Source of the DNA: Chaetomium olivaceum
Lineage: Eukaryota; Ascomycota; Sordariomycetes; Sordariales; Chaetomiaceae
NCBI GenBank assembly: GCA_039881045.1
Contig: JAYWVB010000016.1
Location: 584,899-648,898, forward strand
Direction of reading: 5' to 3'
DNA length: 64,000 bases
Shown piece by piece: positions 35,101-45,960 of this stretch (the first letter of the stretch is position 1; every line of letters begins with the position of its first letter). The notes below the pieces were generated by a model. It searched no databases, was not told where the DNA came from, and saw only the letters and a list, made by a program, of their open reading frames with translations. The position numbers and the translations under genes were made by a program.

Positions 35101-35448
35101 GCTATCAGGGTACACGAGAACGGGCGGAGGGTAAACCCAGAACTTCCAGACAAAGAGCCGGAGTTGGAGAAACAGGAGGATGTCCTGGCGATCGTTCCTG
35201 ATTTGGTGTGTGTCATTGATGCGCAGAATGGCGAGGCAGTTGGCACGCCGGAGTACCGGTATGGCCTTTTGGTCAGTGTCTTGGGAATTGCAGCATCGGA
35301 TAAGTGGACGGGTTCACAAAGGGGCGTGGAACTTGGCGGACCAAAGGCATTTGACTTTGAACATCTGGAATATCAGCCTCTGGGGTCATTTGTCAAGCCG
35401 GTCAGTGTTATTGATGAGTTTGATGGGGCTTCGGAGGCATCAGCATAA
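32184..35448 (+). CDS. Hydantoinase A / oxoprolinase-like protein fused to a DUF917 (S-methyl-thiohydantoin desulfurase-type) domain
   Basis: Exons 32184-33257, 33315-33896 and 33958-35448 (GT-AG, phases 0/0) give exactly 1,048 residues with no frame break. The first about 590 residues are a hydantoinase A unit of the acetate-kinase/Hsp70 ATPase fold: LRIGIDVGGTNTDGVLLD (phosphate-1 loop), IGTTHFVNAVVERD, MVVDIGGTTTDVG (phosphate-2), and SIGLGGGSIV completed across intron 1. The remaining 450 residues are a DUF917 domain: GCYILGTGGGGSPY, LEIGGGNGLQGL and PDLVCVIDAQNGE. The family acts on cyclic amides such as hydantoins, 5-oxoproline or thiohydantoins; the DUF917 partner is associated with S-methyl-thiohydantoin desulfurization. 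The exact substrate is not told by sequence. No signal peptide, so cytosolic. An internal ATG at 32256 would drop a 24-residue Thr/Pro-rich lead. Confidence 0.92.
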
Positions 35449-35564
35449 GCGTTCGAAGAGACACTCCGAAGGAAGGACGGACTCAATAAAGGTCAAGATT
35501 CTAGAACCAGGATTGGCAAGTAATGTCGATGTATTCTAACAGCAAAGAGAAAATCGGCAGGGGG
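35449..35564. other. Short convergent gap
   Basis: About 115 bp between the hydantoinase stop and the stop of the exchanger-like gene on the other strand; shared 3' regions. Confidence 0.5.
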
Positions 35565-37390
35565 TTAGTGAGGGTAATATTCACACACCCAATACCAGAA
35601 AATCATTTCGGCTGTCCTTCCATCAAGCCATAAAAGCCTAGCCAAGCTCTCGGCAACAACTAAGCAAGCTGACTCCAACACCGTCAAGTACTCGGCCATT
35701 TCGTTGGTAACCATCCCGTTCATGGCACCGTACACAGGCGCCATAAGCGCGATATGGACGGTACTACCCACGACCACACCAACAGCGACCGCCATCCTAT
35801 TCCTAAGTGCCGCGTTAACCCCCGCGGCCACATTTCCCACCCACACGTCGGCCCAGGAAATCATGAACGAGGCGCAGACAGCGACTTCGATGGTCCAAAC
35901 GAAGGAGAAAAGGGTGGATTTTGTGCCTTGCCTTGGGTATTGCTGAGGGGAGCTTGTGGCTTGCGGGGCGGTGAGGTCCTTGCATACCGTTCTGTCTCCA
36001 GTCTTGTTAGTAAACGGGTTAATCAGGTACTCTATGGGCATTCTCGGAGCTGTTTTCTTGCCTTGCGCGTTGCTGGACGTTTTTCACCCTTCTCTGAATC
36101 TCGGCTTGCCTTTGCTGTTTAAAGTCTGCTAAGTCTCCTATGTCTTCCGGGCGGATATAACTGTTTAGTGAGGTCTCAAGATTGGTGCTAGTCGAATTCG
36201 ACGTTGTAGACGCCGTAACGCCTTTCTCCACGTCGAAGTTCATGTCTTGATCGGAGCCGGCGCTGGCCCCAGTTCTCTCTCTCATCCTCTAGAGACCTGA
36301 ATCTCCGGGCAGCACCGCCTAGCAACCGCGGCTCGGAATCCAAACCCCATGATTTAGACGAAGAGGAGTCAGTTTCCCGGCCTATTGAGCTCAAAGCTGC
36401 GTTGAAGTCCATAGTGTCTAGCGTATATAACGTATTGATGAATGGGACGAGGAGGTGCATGTAGTAAACGATGAGCAAAATGACGCTTGCGCCCCGGCCG
36501 GCCTGGGCAACCCTATGGCCTGTGGTCGCTGTGTTGATGGACAAGACCTTCAATGCTGCCGGTAAAAGGAAGTTCGCAATAACGCCGAGACCAATGAGAT
36601 AGCCGTTGGACTGGGTCACCCTTCTGTTGTACATCTCTACCCCGAATTCAAGGCCGCCAGGGGGGAAACACATGCCCGAGACGAGAAATATGTTGAGCAA
36701 AAGCCATTCCAGGGCTGGCACCTGGGCATGGAGGATATCCTTAGCGCCGAGAGCAATACTAAGGGACAGGTCAGCAGTTAATCTAACCAAACTCAACACC
36801 CCCATCGGCTGAACTGAGTCTCACAGCAAGATTATCAACTCAACGGCATATCCGGACGCGACGTTCAGTGAGGCACGGCCTTCGATACCCAGGCGGGTCG
36901 TCGCGAGCTTATGAGTAAGGCTCAGGAGCCGGCCTAGTTGCAGCGTCGCAAGGACATTCATGGCGAGTATTATGCCATTTGGCATGCGTGCCATGTCTGC
37001 GGGTTGAGTTAGATCAAATATTCATCAAAAAGTACGAATGATATTCAGTTCAATCCCTGACTTACGAACTGCGATGCCCATGGGCACAAACACGAGCAGG
37101 ACGTTCACTATGCGGAAACGCAGGACGCCTTTGACGGCGAGGAGATAACGGACGAGGAGGCTTTCCCCGTGAGGGACACCATCGTCAGGGTTTTGGACTA
37201 AAGCGATTCTTCATTTGATGTGGCCGTTGGTGCTCGTCTGTACCAAGCAACGTCGTCGCTTCCGAGTGGGGTGAGGTATGGTGTGTGTCAAGGTTCTTCC
37301 AGTGCGTAGTCCCCGGGGCTGTGCTGGAGAGGACAGTGACCAAGGGGATTTGACTTTTAGGTGAGGCAATCCTCTTCGGCACAGAGGCGC
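35565..37390 (-). CDS. Divergent Ca2+/H+ exchanger (CAX)-like membrane protein, frame-broken
   Basis: Recognisable order of a vacuolar cation/proton exchanger: GESLLVRYLLAVKGVLRFR then FVPMGIAV (exon ending 37066), MPNGIILAMNVLATLQLG and LNVASGYAVELIILL (exon 36996-36825), ALEWLLLNIFLVSGMCFPPG (exon from 36758), a long polar loop, then FVWTIEVAVCASFMISWADV and VVGSTVHIALMAPVYG. Introns at 37065-36997 and 36824-36759 are GT-AG. The two motifs that carry the ion-coupling residues in CAX proteins are altered: GNAVE reads GYAVE, and GNAAEH reads GNVAAG, so the second acidic residue is missing. Two +1 shifts occur (in GAGAGAGAG near 36280 and near 36020), and the N-terminal junction near 37200 is unresolved (stop in the only open frame). 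It may be an inactive or repurposed exchanger, or a decaying gene. Confidence 0.6.
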
Positions 37391-38341
37391 TTCCACCTAC
37401 AGCTAAATTGGCAGAGAGACCAATGGAGAAGGAGAAGAATTGTTATTTTACCCTAAAGTTGCCCCAGTCACCCGCACCACCCCTAGCCACCTTGCTCAGG
37501 CGCTGCTGAGGCACTGCTTAGGAGTTGATCAGGAAATGATTAGAGAAATCGCCAAACATGGTTTAGACGAGTAGGTAGTACTCCGCGGTTCGAATGGCAA
37601 CTTTTCGCGAGGTCCCAGTTTTGGGATATAGGGTGGCTCAAAACTGGGACACTCTGTGACGAACCTCTCCTGGACCTCGTCCTGTTAGGGTTCGGTCGGA
37701 TTGAAGGTATCTCGCAAAGGCACTAGGTCCGGTGCAGCCAAAGGGTGCACAACAAAGACTTGTCTCAACAGTAGGCTCTCGAGCTTGTAGCGAACTGTAG
37801 TTGTGGTTGCTAACTGAAGAACTCCCAGAGCTCTCCAGAACGAGTGACTATATACTGTCTAATTCCTGGATGCTCAGGGTGCTCAGTCTCTCCAGACACT
37901 GAGCACACTGATCACTGAGAAGGAACTGTCCATCCTGACGGGTTGATTGACCTGGCGGGGGCTCTCCAGGAAGCGGCATTAACTATCATTATCCGATCAC
38001 CTCAACACCGTATTATTGGGCAGGCTTTTGCTTGTACGGGTCGTGGGTCTTTCGGAAGTTTGTCACCATGAGAAGCGATGCAGAAGGCATCTCGGATTTT
38101 ACCAATCTCTGGTTCTTATTGCTGCTTACCTGCAAGAGCACCCAAGCTATCCTGTCAGCTTCTAGGGCCAGCTGCAACTCTGATGCAGGTCAGAAATTGG
38201 TCATGTGATTCCATAAAATGGTTGACCGCTCCTCCGCCCATGAGGCCTTTTGCGCCTACTTACCTTAAGGTATCTTTCACGTAGACGTCAGGCTGTGCGA
38301 GAAAACTACCCGAAATCACAACCCTGACGTTCCACCTTATA
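37391..38341. other. Divergent intergenic region between exchanger-like and ankyrin genes
   Basis: 950 bp with no gene. It contains a perfect 12-bp inverted repeat (37612-37650) and a GGTTCGAAT string at 37588 that resembles a tRNA B box but has no tRNA around it. A run of direct and inverted CTCAG/CTGAG elements lies near 37870-37920. Confidence 0.45.
37612..37650. repeat. Perfect 12-bp inverted repeat (stem-loop)
   Basis: GTCCCAGTTTTG at 37612-37623 and its exact reverse complement at 37639-37650, separated by 15 nt. It could be a cruciform, a palindromic regulatory site, or a terminal piece of a small mobile element. Confidence 0.8.
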
Positions 38342-41300
38342 ATGAAGATCCTCGCGGTAATCCTGCTGGCTCTTGCACCCTGCGTCGCCGGAGACGCTGG
38401 AGGTGACTTCTCCAATAATTTATTCTCGGATCTGGCGCCGTAGGTCCTGCAGAGATTTCATGCACATCCCCAGCGATATGGCTTTTCTAACTAGGTAGCT
38501 ACCTGCGCTTCTTCTCACAGACTTCTGGCGTTATTTGGTGAGCGAGTCGCCATGCAATTTCTAAGCGAGTCGATGGGTTGGCTAGACAACATCATATTCG
38601 CAATGGCTCCCATTGGAATCATCACGGCCATCGTGGCTACAATCCGAGTCGGCGGACCCTCGTGGCTTCAAGCCATCATCGGAAGATCCAGGGAAAACCG
38701 CGCCGCCGCTGAGGTCGAATTGATGTCGTCCACGTCCAACGAAGTCTGCGAACTCTGGAATGGAACAGGACTTGTGCGTCTAATGGGAGAGGCTCGGATA
38801 CGAGAGTTCATATGCTTGATTCCTTGGACAAAGCCTGACCTTAAACTCCCGCCGAAGATGAAGGAACTGAAAGATGTGCGAGGTACATATCTCGAGGAGG
38901 AGGACATGACAAGTATGCCGCGGCCAACATCACACTCGGGGGCATTTTGACTGACAATGCTACTAGGAGGAATCCGGGAAGAAGCGAAATGTGACACGGC
39001 ACGCCCAGACTTAATGAGCACAAATTCTTCAACAAACAGGGAGGATGTGAGCGATAATGGCTCGGCTGATTCGGATCACCCTCGCCAGTGTATCATTATC
39101 CGAAATACGGATGCCGCCGCCCCAAATATTTCGCTCAACATTCGCAGAATGACACGCAGAAGGGAGCTCGGCGCTGCTGCTGTTGCCGCGACCATGATCC
39201 AACTAGGGGTTATTGTCTACGCCAGTTTCGCGACACATTATCCAACTATGCAGTATACCAAGGATGATCTTCCGATAGCCGGGTATGCCTTCCCTTGCAT
39301 GGTGGTTGGGACTCTGGTATTGATTGCGGGCATGTTTACGTGTGCCCATGTCGTCGACAGCAGCACCGTGGAGAGGAGATACAGACCGAAAGGCGACTAC
39401 GAGGTTCGAATTATATGGCTTCAGAGAGAAGGAACCGTTAACGACCAGTCTTTTGGCTCCTTTGCTCTCTATCCCGCCAGACCACGGGAATTTATCATCA
39501 CGTCAAGCCGGGGGCCCAAGGACATCAAACTGAAGGCTAAGGCGGTGGTAGCTACGTTGGTGTCCCTGTGCGGCTTCCTCCTGCAATTCATCGGCCTCCG
39601 GGGCTTGCATTGGTCGGTATCCGTCGCACAGTTGGGGGCCCATCATCATGGTTGGTCTGAGAGCTTGGATCCGTCGGGCGAGTACTACAAAACCCCATCG
39701 GGTAGCTCTTCGTTCCGGATATGAAATGGATTGGCTCGCCACTACGTTCGACAATCTGGAAGAGGCGCCATGGCGAACTACTAGTTCCTCAACGGAACAG
39801 CCTGAGATTAGCAAGCCCTTTGAGCCGTGGGCGGAGCCTAAAAATGACCCTACTGAGGAATTTGAGCGCGGCTTCGAGTTTGCCGACAAGAAAAATTCTC
39901 ATCATGATCCCACAACGACCGCAAAGTGCATGTTGACCAGAATAGGCCTCGGTCAGCTTGCACGTTGGCGGGGTCCTGGATCGGCGGAAGCCGTCTCCCT
40001 CGCAAAAGCCATGGAAATCGTCCTAAACTCGGCATTCAAGCACTTGACCGAGGTATACCGTCAGCCGGCATATCAGGCAATATTCTGGTTCTTCAGGACC
40101 AGAGATGGACAGTCACTTACGCTCCGCTTTACGAGGTCGCCGGCAAACAAGTGGGAGGCCTCGACGGGCGAGGTAGACGCAGCATTATCACTCTCAACCT
40201 TTGCCGTTAGTGCTCGTGAAGAGGCATTCCACAATGTGCCGAGGAAGAGCCTAACACTAACTAGGGCAAAAGTCAACATTGTCGCCCTCTCCGGATGAAG
40301 AAACAACAAACTACAGCTTGCGAGTCTTAGGCCAACACAGCGCGCCTCTGGCTCGCGATCTTTCGTGGTGGTTTCCTACTGGCTTGTCGGACCTTCTACT
40401 TGTAGGCCCCTCGAATCAAGACGAATCCACACGGACAGTTCTGCCTCACAGGGTTGTGGGATTTGGGCTCAACTCCTCTCGACTTGCGAACCCGGATCCC
40501 ATACAATACCGAGAGGAGACGGAAAAAACCGGGAACTGGACTCGCTGCATCAGAGGGAATGGAGTCGAAAGCGAAGAGAAGAAAACCAAATACATTGCAA
40601 AACAGGTGCACATGCCATTGAGCTCTCTATACGCTCTCGACATCTTTTCGATGTTTTTCAGGGATATACTGCAAAATCCCTCGACCCGGTTTAGTTGGTC
40701 CTCCAGTTACGACGTGACTATCCAGCCGCTATACAACACCCGCTCAGTGAGTGACAATCGGTGGGAGTATTTCAGGCTGCAGATCCCCGAGATTTCAAAT
40801 CTGGCCAGAGATATCCATAACACCGGCTTGGGAAGCCTAGAGGATATTTTCCTAAGCATCATCCCCGCACTAAGCGTGGAGGGCGAGCTTCCACTACCGA
40901 ACAGCATTGTTGACATGGCACGGCAGCGGGCAAAAGAGCAATCCCGAGTCGGGATATTTAGCCAGGCGGCAAATTCGATTACATGGCCTCTGGAAGAGTC
41001 ATGCTCGAAGGACGGTGAGGCTCAGCTAGTGGCACTTGCCCTGGTTTTTGAATACCTGATACTCGTTACGGACTTACAAGAGCAACGTGAGAAGCAAAAA
41101 TGTGCTCCGAGCACAAAGGACAGGTTATTGTCTTCTGCGAGAAGCTGTCTGGTGGGCAGTCTGAAGGATTTCTGTGAGGTCGGTGGCAAAAATACTATGA
41201 AGTTGATCATATTCAAACGCCTGCTTGCCGAACAGAACCGGAACTGGGGCTCTGGTCAGGACGGCGCAGACGACCTGGATTTGCCCCCTGTTGTGGCAAG

Positions 41301-42772
41301 TGATGATCAGCTTCAAGAACTGGGGTTTCGAAGCGTTCACAGGCATGCAAAAAGTGGCTACATCCCTGGTTTTTCGGGCGATGACGAGGAAAGTGACATC
41401 ATGGGCTGGACAGGTCTGCATTATGCAGCGGCTTTTGGGACAAGGGAGACTGTCCAGAGGCTCTTGGGAGGGATGTGGGCTAATCCCCGTGCGCAAAATA
41501 TGGCAGAGCGAACACCATTACATTACGTTTGTGCGCGGAATGATGAAGAGGCCATCCATCTTGTCGAACCCCTTCTCGAATGGGGCGCGGATCTTAACGC
41601 AAAAGGGATGGACGGGACGACGCCACTGCATGTTGCGGCAATGACTGGCAACCTGGAGATGGTGAATTTACTCGTTAGCGCTGGTGCCAATCCCGACGTT
41701 CAGGACAACGAAGGAAACTGTCCTATACATTGGGCCGCCTTTCACGGACACTGTAAGGTCGTTCAACTGCTGGCTTCTGATTCCAAAACGAAGCCCAGAA
41801 ATTACTCTGGAAGGACTGCCTTTCACTTAGCGGCAGTAGGCGGGCACGTTGATCTCATGGAGCTCCTATGCCGCGCTCCCATGTCGTACCCCGCCGATGC
41901 AGAGGACTGGGCTGGCTGGACGGCGTTACATATGGCCGCGGCTAATGGACACAACGAAGCTGTCGACACACTTTTGCAAAAGGGAATCTCTTCCGCGGTA
42001 CAAAACAAAGAGCAGCAGACGCCATTACATATCGCGGCTATTTACGGGCATGGGGAAACGATAGAAGGCCTGCTTCAGCACGATCTCGACATCAATGCAG
42101 TCGACAGCCATGGGCGAACCCCCCTATTCCTCGCCGTCAGTGGAAAGGACGTGGGAGCGGTCAAAGCGCTGATCATAGCCGGGGCAGATGTTAACACAGC
42201 AGATTCCGAAGGCTGGAGTCCACTGCATCAGACTTCTCATGCTAGTCCGACACTGCCGACGGTCGAAGAAATCGAAGCCAGGACAACAATAGCCAAACTC
42301 CTTCTTGAGGCCAAGGCCGACACCAAAGTTCGACGTGTAACGGGGGAGACACCGCTCTGGACGGCCGTCGCCGATAACCAGCATTGGATGGTAAAGCTAC
42401 TCATCGAGGCCACTGCCAGTGTGGATTTGACCGACAGCCGTGGTATGACGATATTACACATGGCCGTCCAAGAACCCGGAGTAGGCACACCGGATTGTTG
42501 AAGCCCTGCTTCGCGCGGGAGCCAAGAAAGACGTTCAAGACGAGAACGGCAAAACACCCCTAGACTTAGCTAAGGATATGGAGGAGCAAGAGGCTCACTT
42601 TGGAGGACTCAGGGCTCGTATTCCGTCGCCCTTTTACAAGACTGAAGAGCCTAGGAAAGGGAGATGTAGAGTAAAAACAGAGGCTATTCGAAATCTCAGA
42701 TGTGGGCAAGCTTCAGATTGCCATCAAGACTGCTGTGTGCAGACTCGCGGTTGGTTACTTTTTTACCTCTAA
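38342..42772 (+). CDS. Membrane-anchored ankyrin-repeat protein, frame-broken
   Basis: Exons 38342-38439, 38521-38912 and 38967-42772; about 1,430 residues after removing three single-base insertions. It starts with a signal peptide (MKILAVILLALAPCVAGDA), then LLALFGERVAMQFLSESMGW and IIFAMAPIGIITAIVATIRVGG, the conserved membrane module of a large family of fungal membrane-ankyrin proteins. Further membrane helices follow (AAAVAATMIQLGVIVYASFA, MVVGTLVLIAGMFTCAHVV, VVATLVSLCGFLLQFIGLRG). A long linker with RDLSWWFPTG leads to about ten ankyrin repeats from 41400 on (for example TPLHVAAMTGNLEMVNLLVS and TPLHIAAIYGHGETIEGLL). +1 breaks: near 39640 (GGGCCC, before IIMVGLRAW), near 40265 (before QKSTLSPSPDEE) and near 42490 (before RIVEALLRAGAKKD). 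The last about 60 residues after LDLAKDM do not look like the repeat and the true end may be spliced. Probably a membrane scaffold or surveillance receptor; role unknown. Confidence 0.8.
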
Positions 42773-43703
42773 TGTATAAGACCCAAGCTACCTACTTTTT
42801 CTAGTTATAGTTGCCTTTTAGTCAAGTAACCGGTTTCCGTTGCGGACAGCAATATGGCTTGTTGGGCTTGTTTCAAGGTGTATCTGCTCGCCGCCCTCGG
42901 GCACGAAGCCACCGATCGCACCATTACGGTACGATGAGAACATTCAATCTAGAAAATAATCGCCCACTTACTCATCTTGGATACTCGTATGTGGATCGAT
43001 GTAATTGACTGTAAAACTCGGGATGATTGACGTGAGGCGTAGTTAGGTACTCTCGAATTCGCTTTCTACTGTAACGGGCTGTGCCCGAGGTGGGCCTCGG
43101 TAACGCTCGGCCAGCTCACGTACAAGCACGATCCACCGAACCCCTGGATGAAGCTATTCCCAGTTGCCCCACAGCACACCGAACATTCTAGCAATGCGCT
43201 CGGGCCACCGCACTCGCCTCGCGATCATAAAGCAGCCACGGGCTGCCAGACTCCCTCATCTTTCCTTTTCTTCTTCAAGCTTAGTGTACTCGTAGAGTCG
43301 TCACCAGATAGTTGCAGTATACTCCTGGGACCGTTACATCTACTACCCGTCTTACGAAAGTGATCGGAATGTCAAGAAATGCGGTCTTGCTTTCGTTACA
43401 GAAACACTAAGATTTCGGTGAGAAGCGGAGCTTGTTTGAGATTGAAGGGGTAAGAGTTAGCAAAAAGTTGGGATAATGGGGAGTTCAGACGTCTCATAAG
43501 AAGTGGGAAGGCGTGTTGCGTCACCAGCCGCAGTGACGAACCGGGCCCACTGCAATCGTGGAAACTACGGCCAACGAAACTTCCGCAGAAAACTACCTGA
43601 AGGTTAGATGCCCGGTTGAGGGACTGGTACGTGGTGATAACCTGAGTGTGAAGATGCGTTTTAATGCCCAAATTTTGGGCTACACTATTAGATATACCTA
43701 ATC
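42773..43703. other. Intergenic, upstream of the LINE
   Basis: About 930 bp with no gene. It holds the 3' end of the ankyrin gene and sequence of unknown nature before the retrotransposon. Parts may be remnants of the element's first ORF. Confidence 0.4.
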
Positions 43704-43774
43704 GATCGGGATGTTGGAAATACATTACATCCGACCTGTGAAGTGTTTGTCAGACGGCGGGATCGGTCACAAAA

Positions 43775-44510
43775 ATGCGACAAGTCTTTAAGTATATCAT
43801 AGAAGGGGGAATCAAGCAAACACTGGAAGTTTTGCTGGAAGAGGCCAAATACGACCTCTTGGCGGTGCAAGAACCGTGGATTAACAAGGCGACGAAGTCT
43901 ACATACTGCCCCCGGAGCAGCAGATACCACCTGGTACACAAACTCGAGGGGCGGGCGGCGATATACGTAAGCAAAAGATTAGAAATCAGGCAGTGGGACT
44001 CCGAAGCCACGGAGAACTGGTGCCGCGTGTGGTTTCCAGAGGCGGACCTTGGAAGGGAGGGCCCCGGATTCGAGCTTTGGTCCATATACAACCCCCCCGG
44101 CAGCGAGAACGTACCGAGAGCCCTCCAAGGGCGGCCGAGGCCAAGCCACCCGGTGGTTCTGGCAGGAGACTTCAACCTAAAGAACCCACTGTGGGACGAG
44201 TTCGGACGCTACGATAGGGAATCTGAAGACCTTTTGCAGCTGGGTTCCCTGTGGGACCTCACCATCAGGACTCCAAGGGGCGACAACGCGAGCTCCCCAG
44301 GGGCGACAGCGAGGCCGCCCGTCAACCATCGACCACTTCTGGACTTCGGAAAACCTCCAGGCAGTATACTACGGGGAAGAATGTCGCGGAAAGTCAGACC
44401 ACTACCCACAAGTGCTCGAGGTCGGGGAAGGGCGTGGGCCGAGGCCAACCCAACCAGACGGCTGGGCCTGGAAGAAGATGGACAGGGAGAGGGTGAAAGC
44501 TGAATCAGAG
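43775..44510 (+). pseudogene. LINE endonuclease domain (APE type)
   Basis: Reads YDLLAVQEPWINKAT (catalytic Glu), ELWSIYNPPGS, VVLAGDFNLKNPLWDEFGR (catalytic Asp/Asn), then after a +1 shift near 44290 STIDHFWTSENLQAVYYG and GKSDHYPQVLEV (catalytic Asp-His). All key endonuclease residues are still present, but the frame is broken. Confidence 0.8.
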
Positions 44511-45960
44511 CTGCTGTGTAGGGCCATGGGTCTCACAGACCCGGGGCCGAATGGGCTACTGAGCAGGACCCGAACAGTCGAGGGTCTCGACAATGCTTTT
44601 GATAGCCTGGTGGAGTGGCTCACATGGGTCGCTGGGGAAAGCACTCCACGGAAGAAGGCGAGCTGCGGCTACAGTCTCACTGGTGGACTGTGGAGGTGCA
44701 GCAGGCCGCCCGGGAGGCCAGGAGGGCCGAGAGGCTGGCGAAGGAGACTCGGGCAGAGTACTGTTGGGAGGAGCTCGGCGAAAGGCTCAAGGACCTTGCC
44801 AGAACAACGCGAGAAGCACGGACGAGGGCTTGGAGGAACAACCTGCAGGAAGCAAGCGGGGCAAAGAAGCCCGATCAGATGTGGAGCTTGGAGAGATGGG
44901 CTAGGCTACGGAGCTTTTTACCGCCGGAACCGCCGAGGCTACCGGCATTTAAGGACTCGTCCGGGCAGGTAACGGCCGAAACGCACGATCAGAAGGCCAG
45001 CGCACTGGCCGAGAGGTTCTTCCCGGACCCACCGGCCAACCTAACGGACGTGGGAGACCAAGCCTTTCTGGACAGCTGGAACCCGGGCTTCGACGTCTCA
45101 CAGGCAGTGACGCCGACCGAGATCACGAAAGCGATAGGAAGAGCAAGCCCCTGGAAGGCGCCAGGGGAGGATCTGCTCCCGGTGGGTCTCCTGAAGGCAT
45201 GTGGAACACCACTGGCTGAAGTGCTCGCCGTACTGGCGACGAGGTGCCTGGAACTGGGGTGGTTTCCCGACCGGTTCAAAAGGGCAAAGACCATAGTACT
45301 ACCGAAGCCGGGGAAGGCACCGCCAGTGTATCAGACCCCAGGAGGATATAGGCCCATTGCGCTACTGCCGACCCTAGGGAAGGTAGTAGAGTCAGTGGTC
45401 GCCAGGAAGGTCACTCAAGCTGCAGAAGCCAACGGCTTACTACCGGACGAACAAATGGGAAACAGGGCACACCGCTCCACGGAGCTGGCTGTGCGGCTAG
45501 TAGTAGCCCAGGTCCAGGAGGCGTGGAGACAAAAGGCCACGGCATCCCTGTTGCAACTGGACATTTCAGGGGCCTTCGATACGGTCAACCACACACGACT
45601 ACTAGCAACTCTGCGAGAAATGGGCTACCCGAGGTGGCTTGTCCTCTGGACAAAAGACTGGTTGACGGGCCGAGAGGCCACCCTCCTTTTTGACGGCAAG
45701 ACGGCGGCACCGACAGCAATTCGGGCAGGGGTCCCCCAAGGCTCACCGCTTTCCCCTGTCCTCTTCATCCTCTATATTTCCTCATTATACAAGCAGCTAA
45801 AAGACGAGCACCCTCACTTGGCTATAACGGGGTTTGCGGATGACACCAACCTCCTGGTATTTGGTCGAAACCCCGAGGCCAATGTCCGGCAACGGAGGCG
45901 GCGTGGGAAACATGTATGCGATGGGCGGACAGTCGGGGGATGAAGTTCGCCCCGGAAAAG
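44412..45960 (+). pseudogene. LINE reverse transcriptase domain
   Basis: From 44412 the frame carries WAWKKMDRERVKAESELL and then shifts near 44640 into a 442-codon ORF. Motifs: RAKTIVLPKPGK, GGYRPIALLPTLGKVVES, LLQLDISGAFDTVNHTRLL (motif A, Asp present), RAGVPQGSPLSPVLFILY (motif B), ITGFADDTNLLVFG (motif C, FADD with both Asp). A frame change near 45890 is needed to continue into EAAWETCMRWADSRGMKFAP. The catalytic centre is chemically intact even though the element is broken. Confidence 0.88.

Noticed and set aside
34117..35115. 332-codon ORF antisense to the hydantoinase
   Set aside because: The plus strand is a clear DUF917 domain; the antisense frame is a codon-bias artefact.
37580..37600. 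tRNA-like B box (GGTTCGAAT)
   Set aside because: No cloverleaf arms or A box at the right distance; not a tRNA.
37680..37970. Possible solo LTR starting TGTTAGGG
   Set aside because: No matching CTAACA-type end or target duplication could be found.
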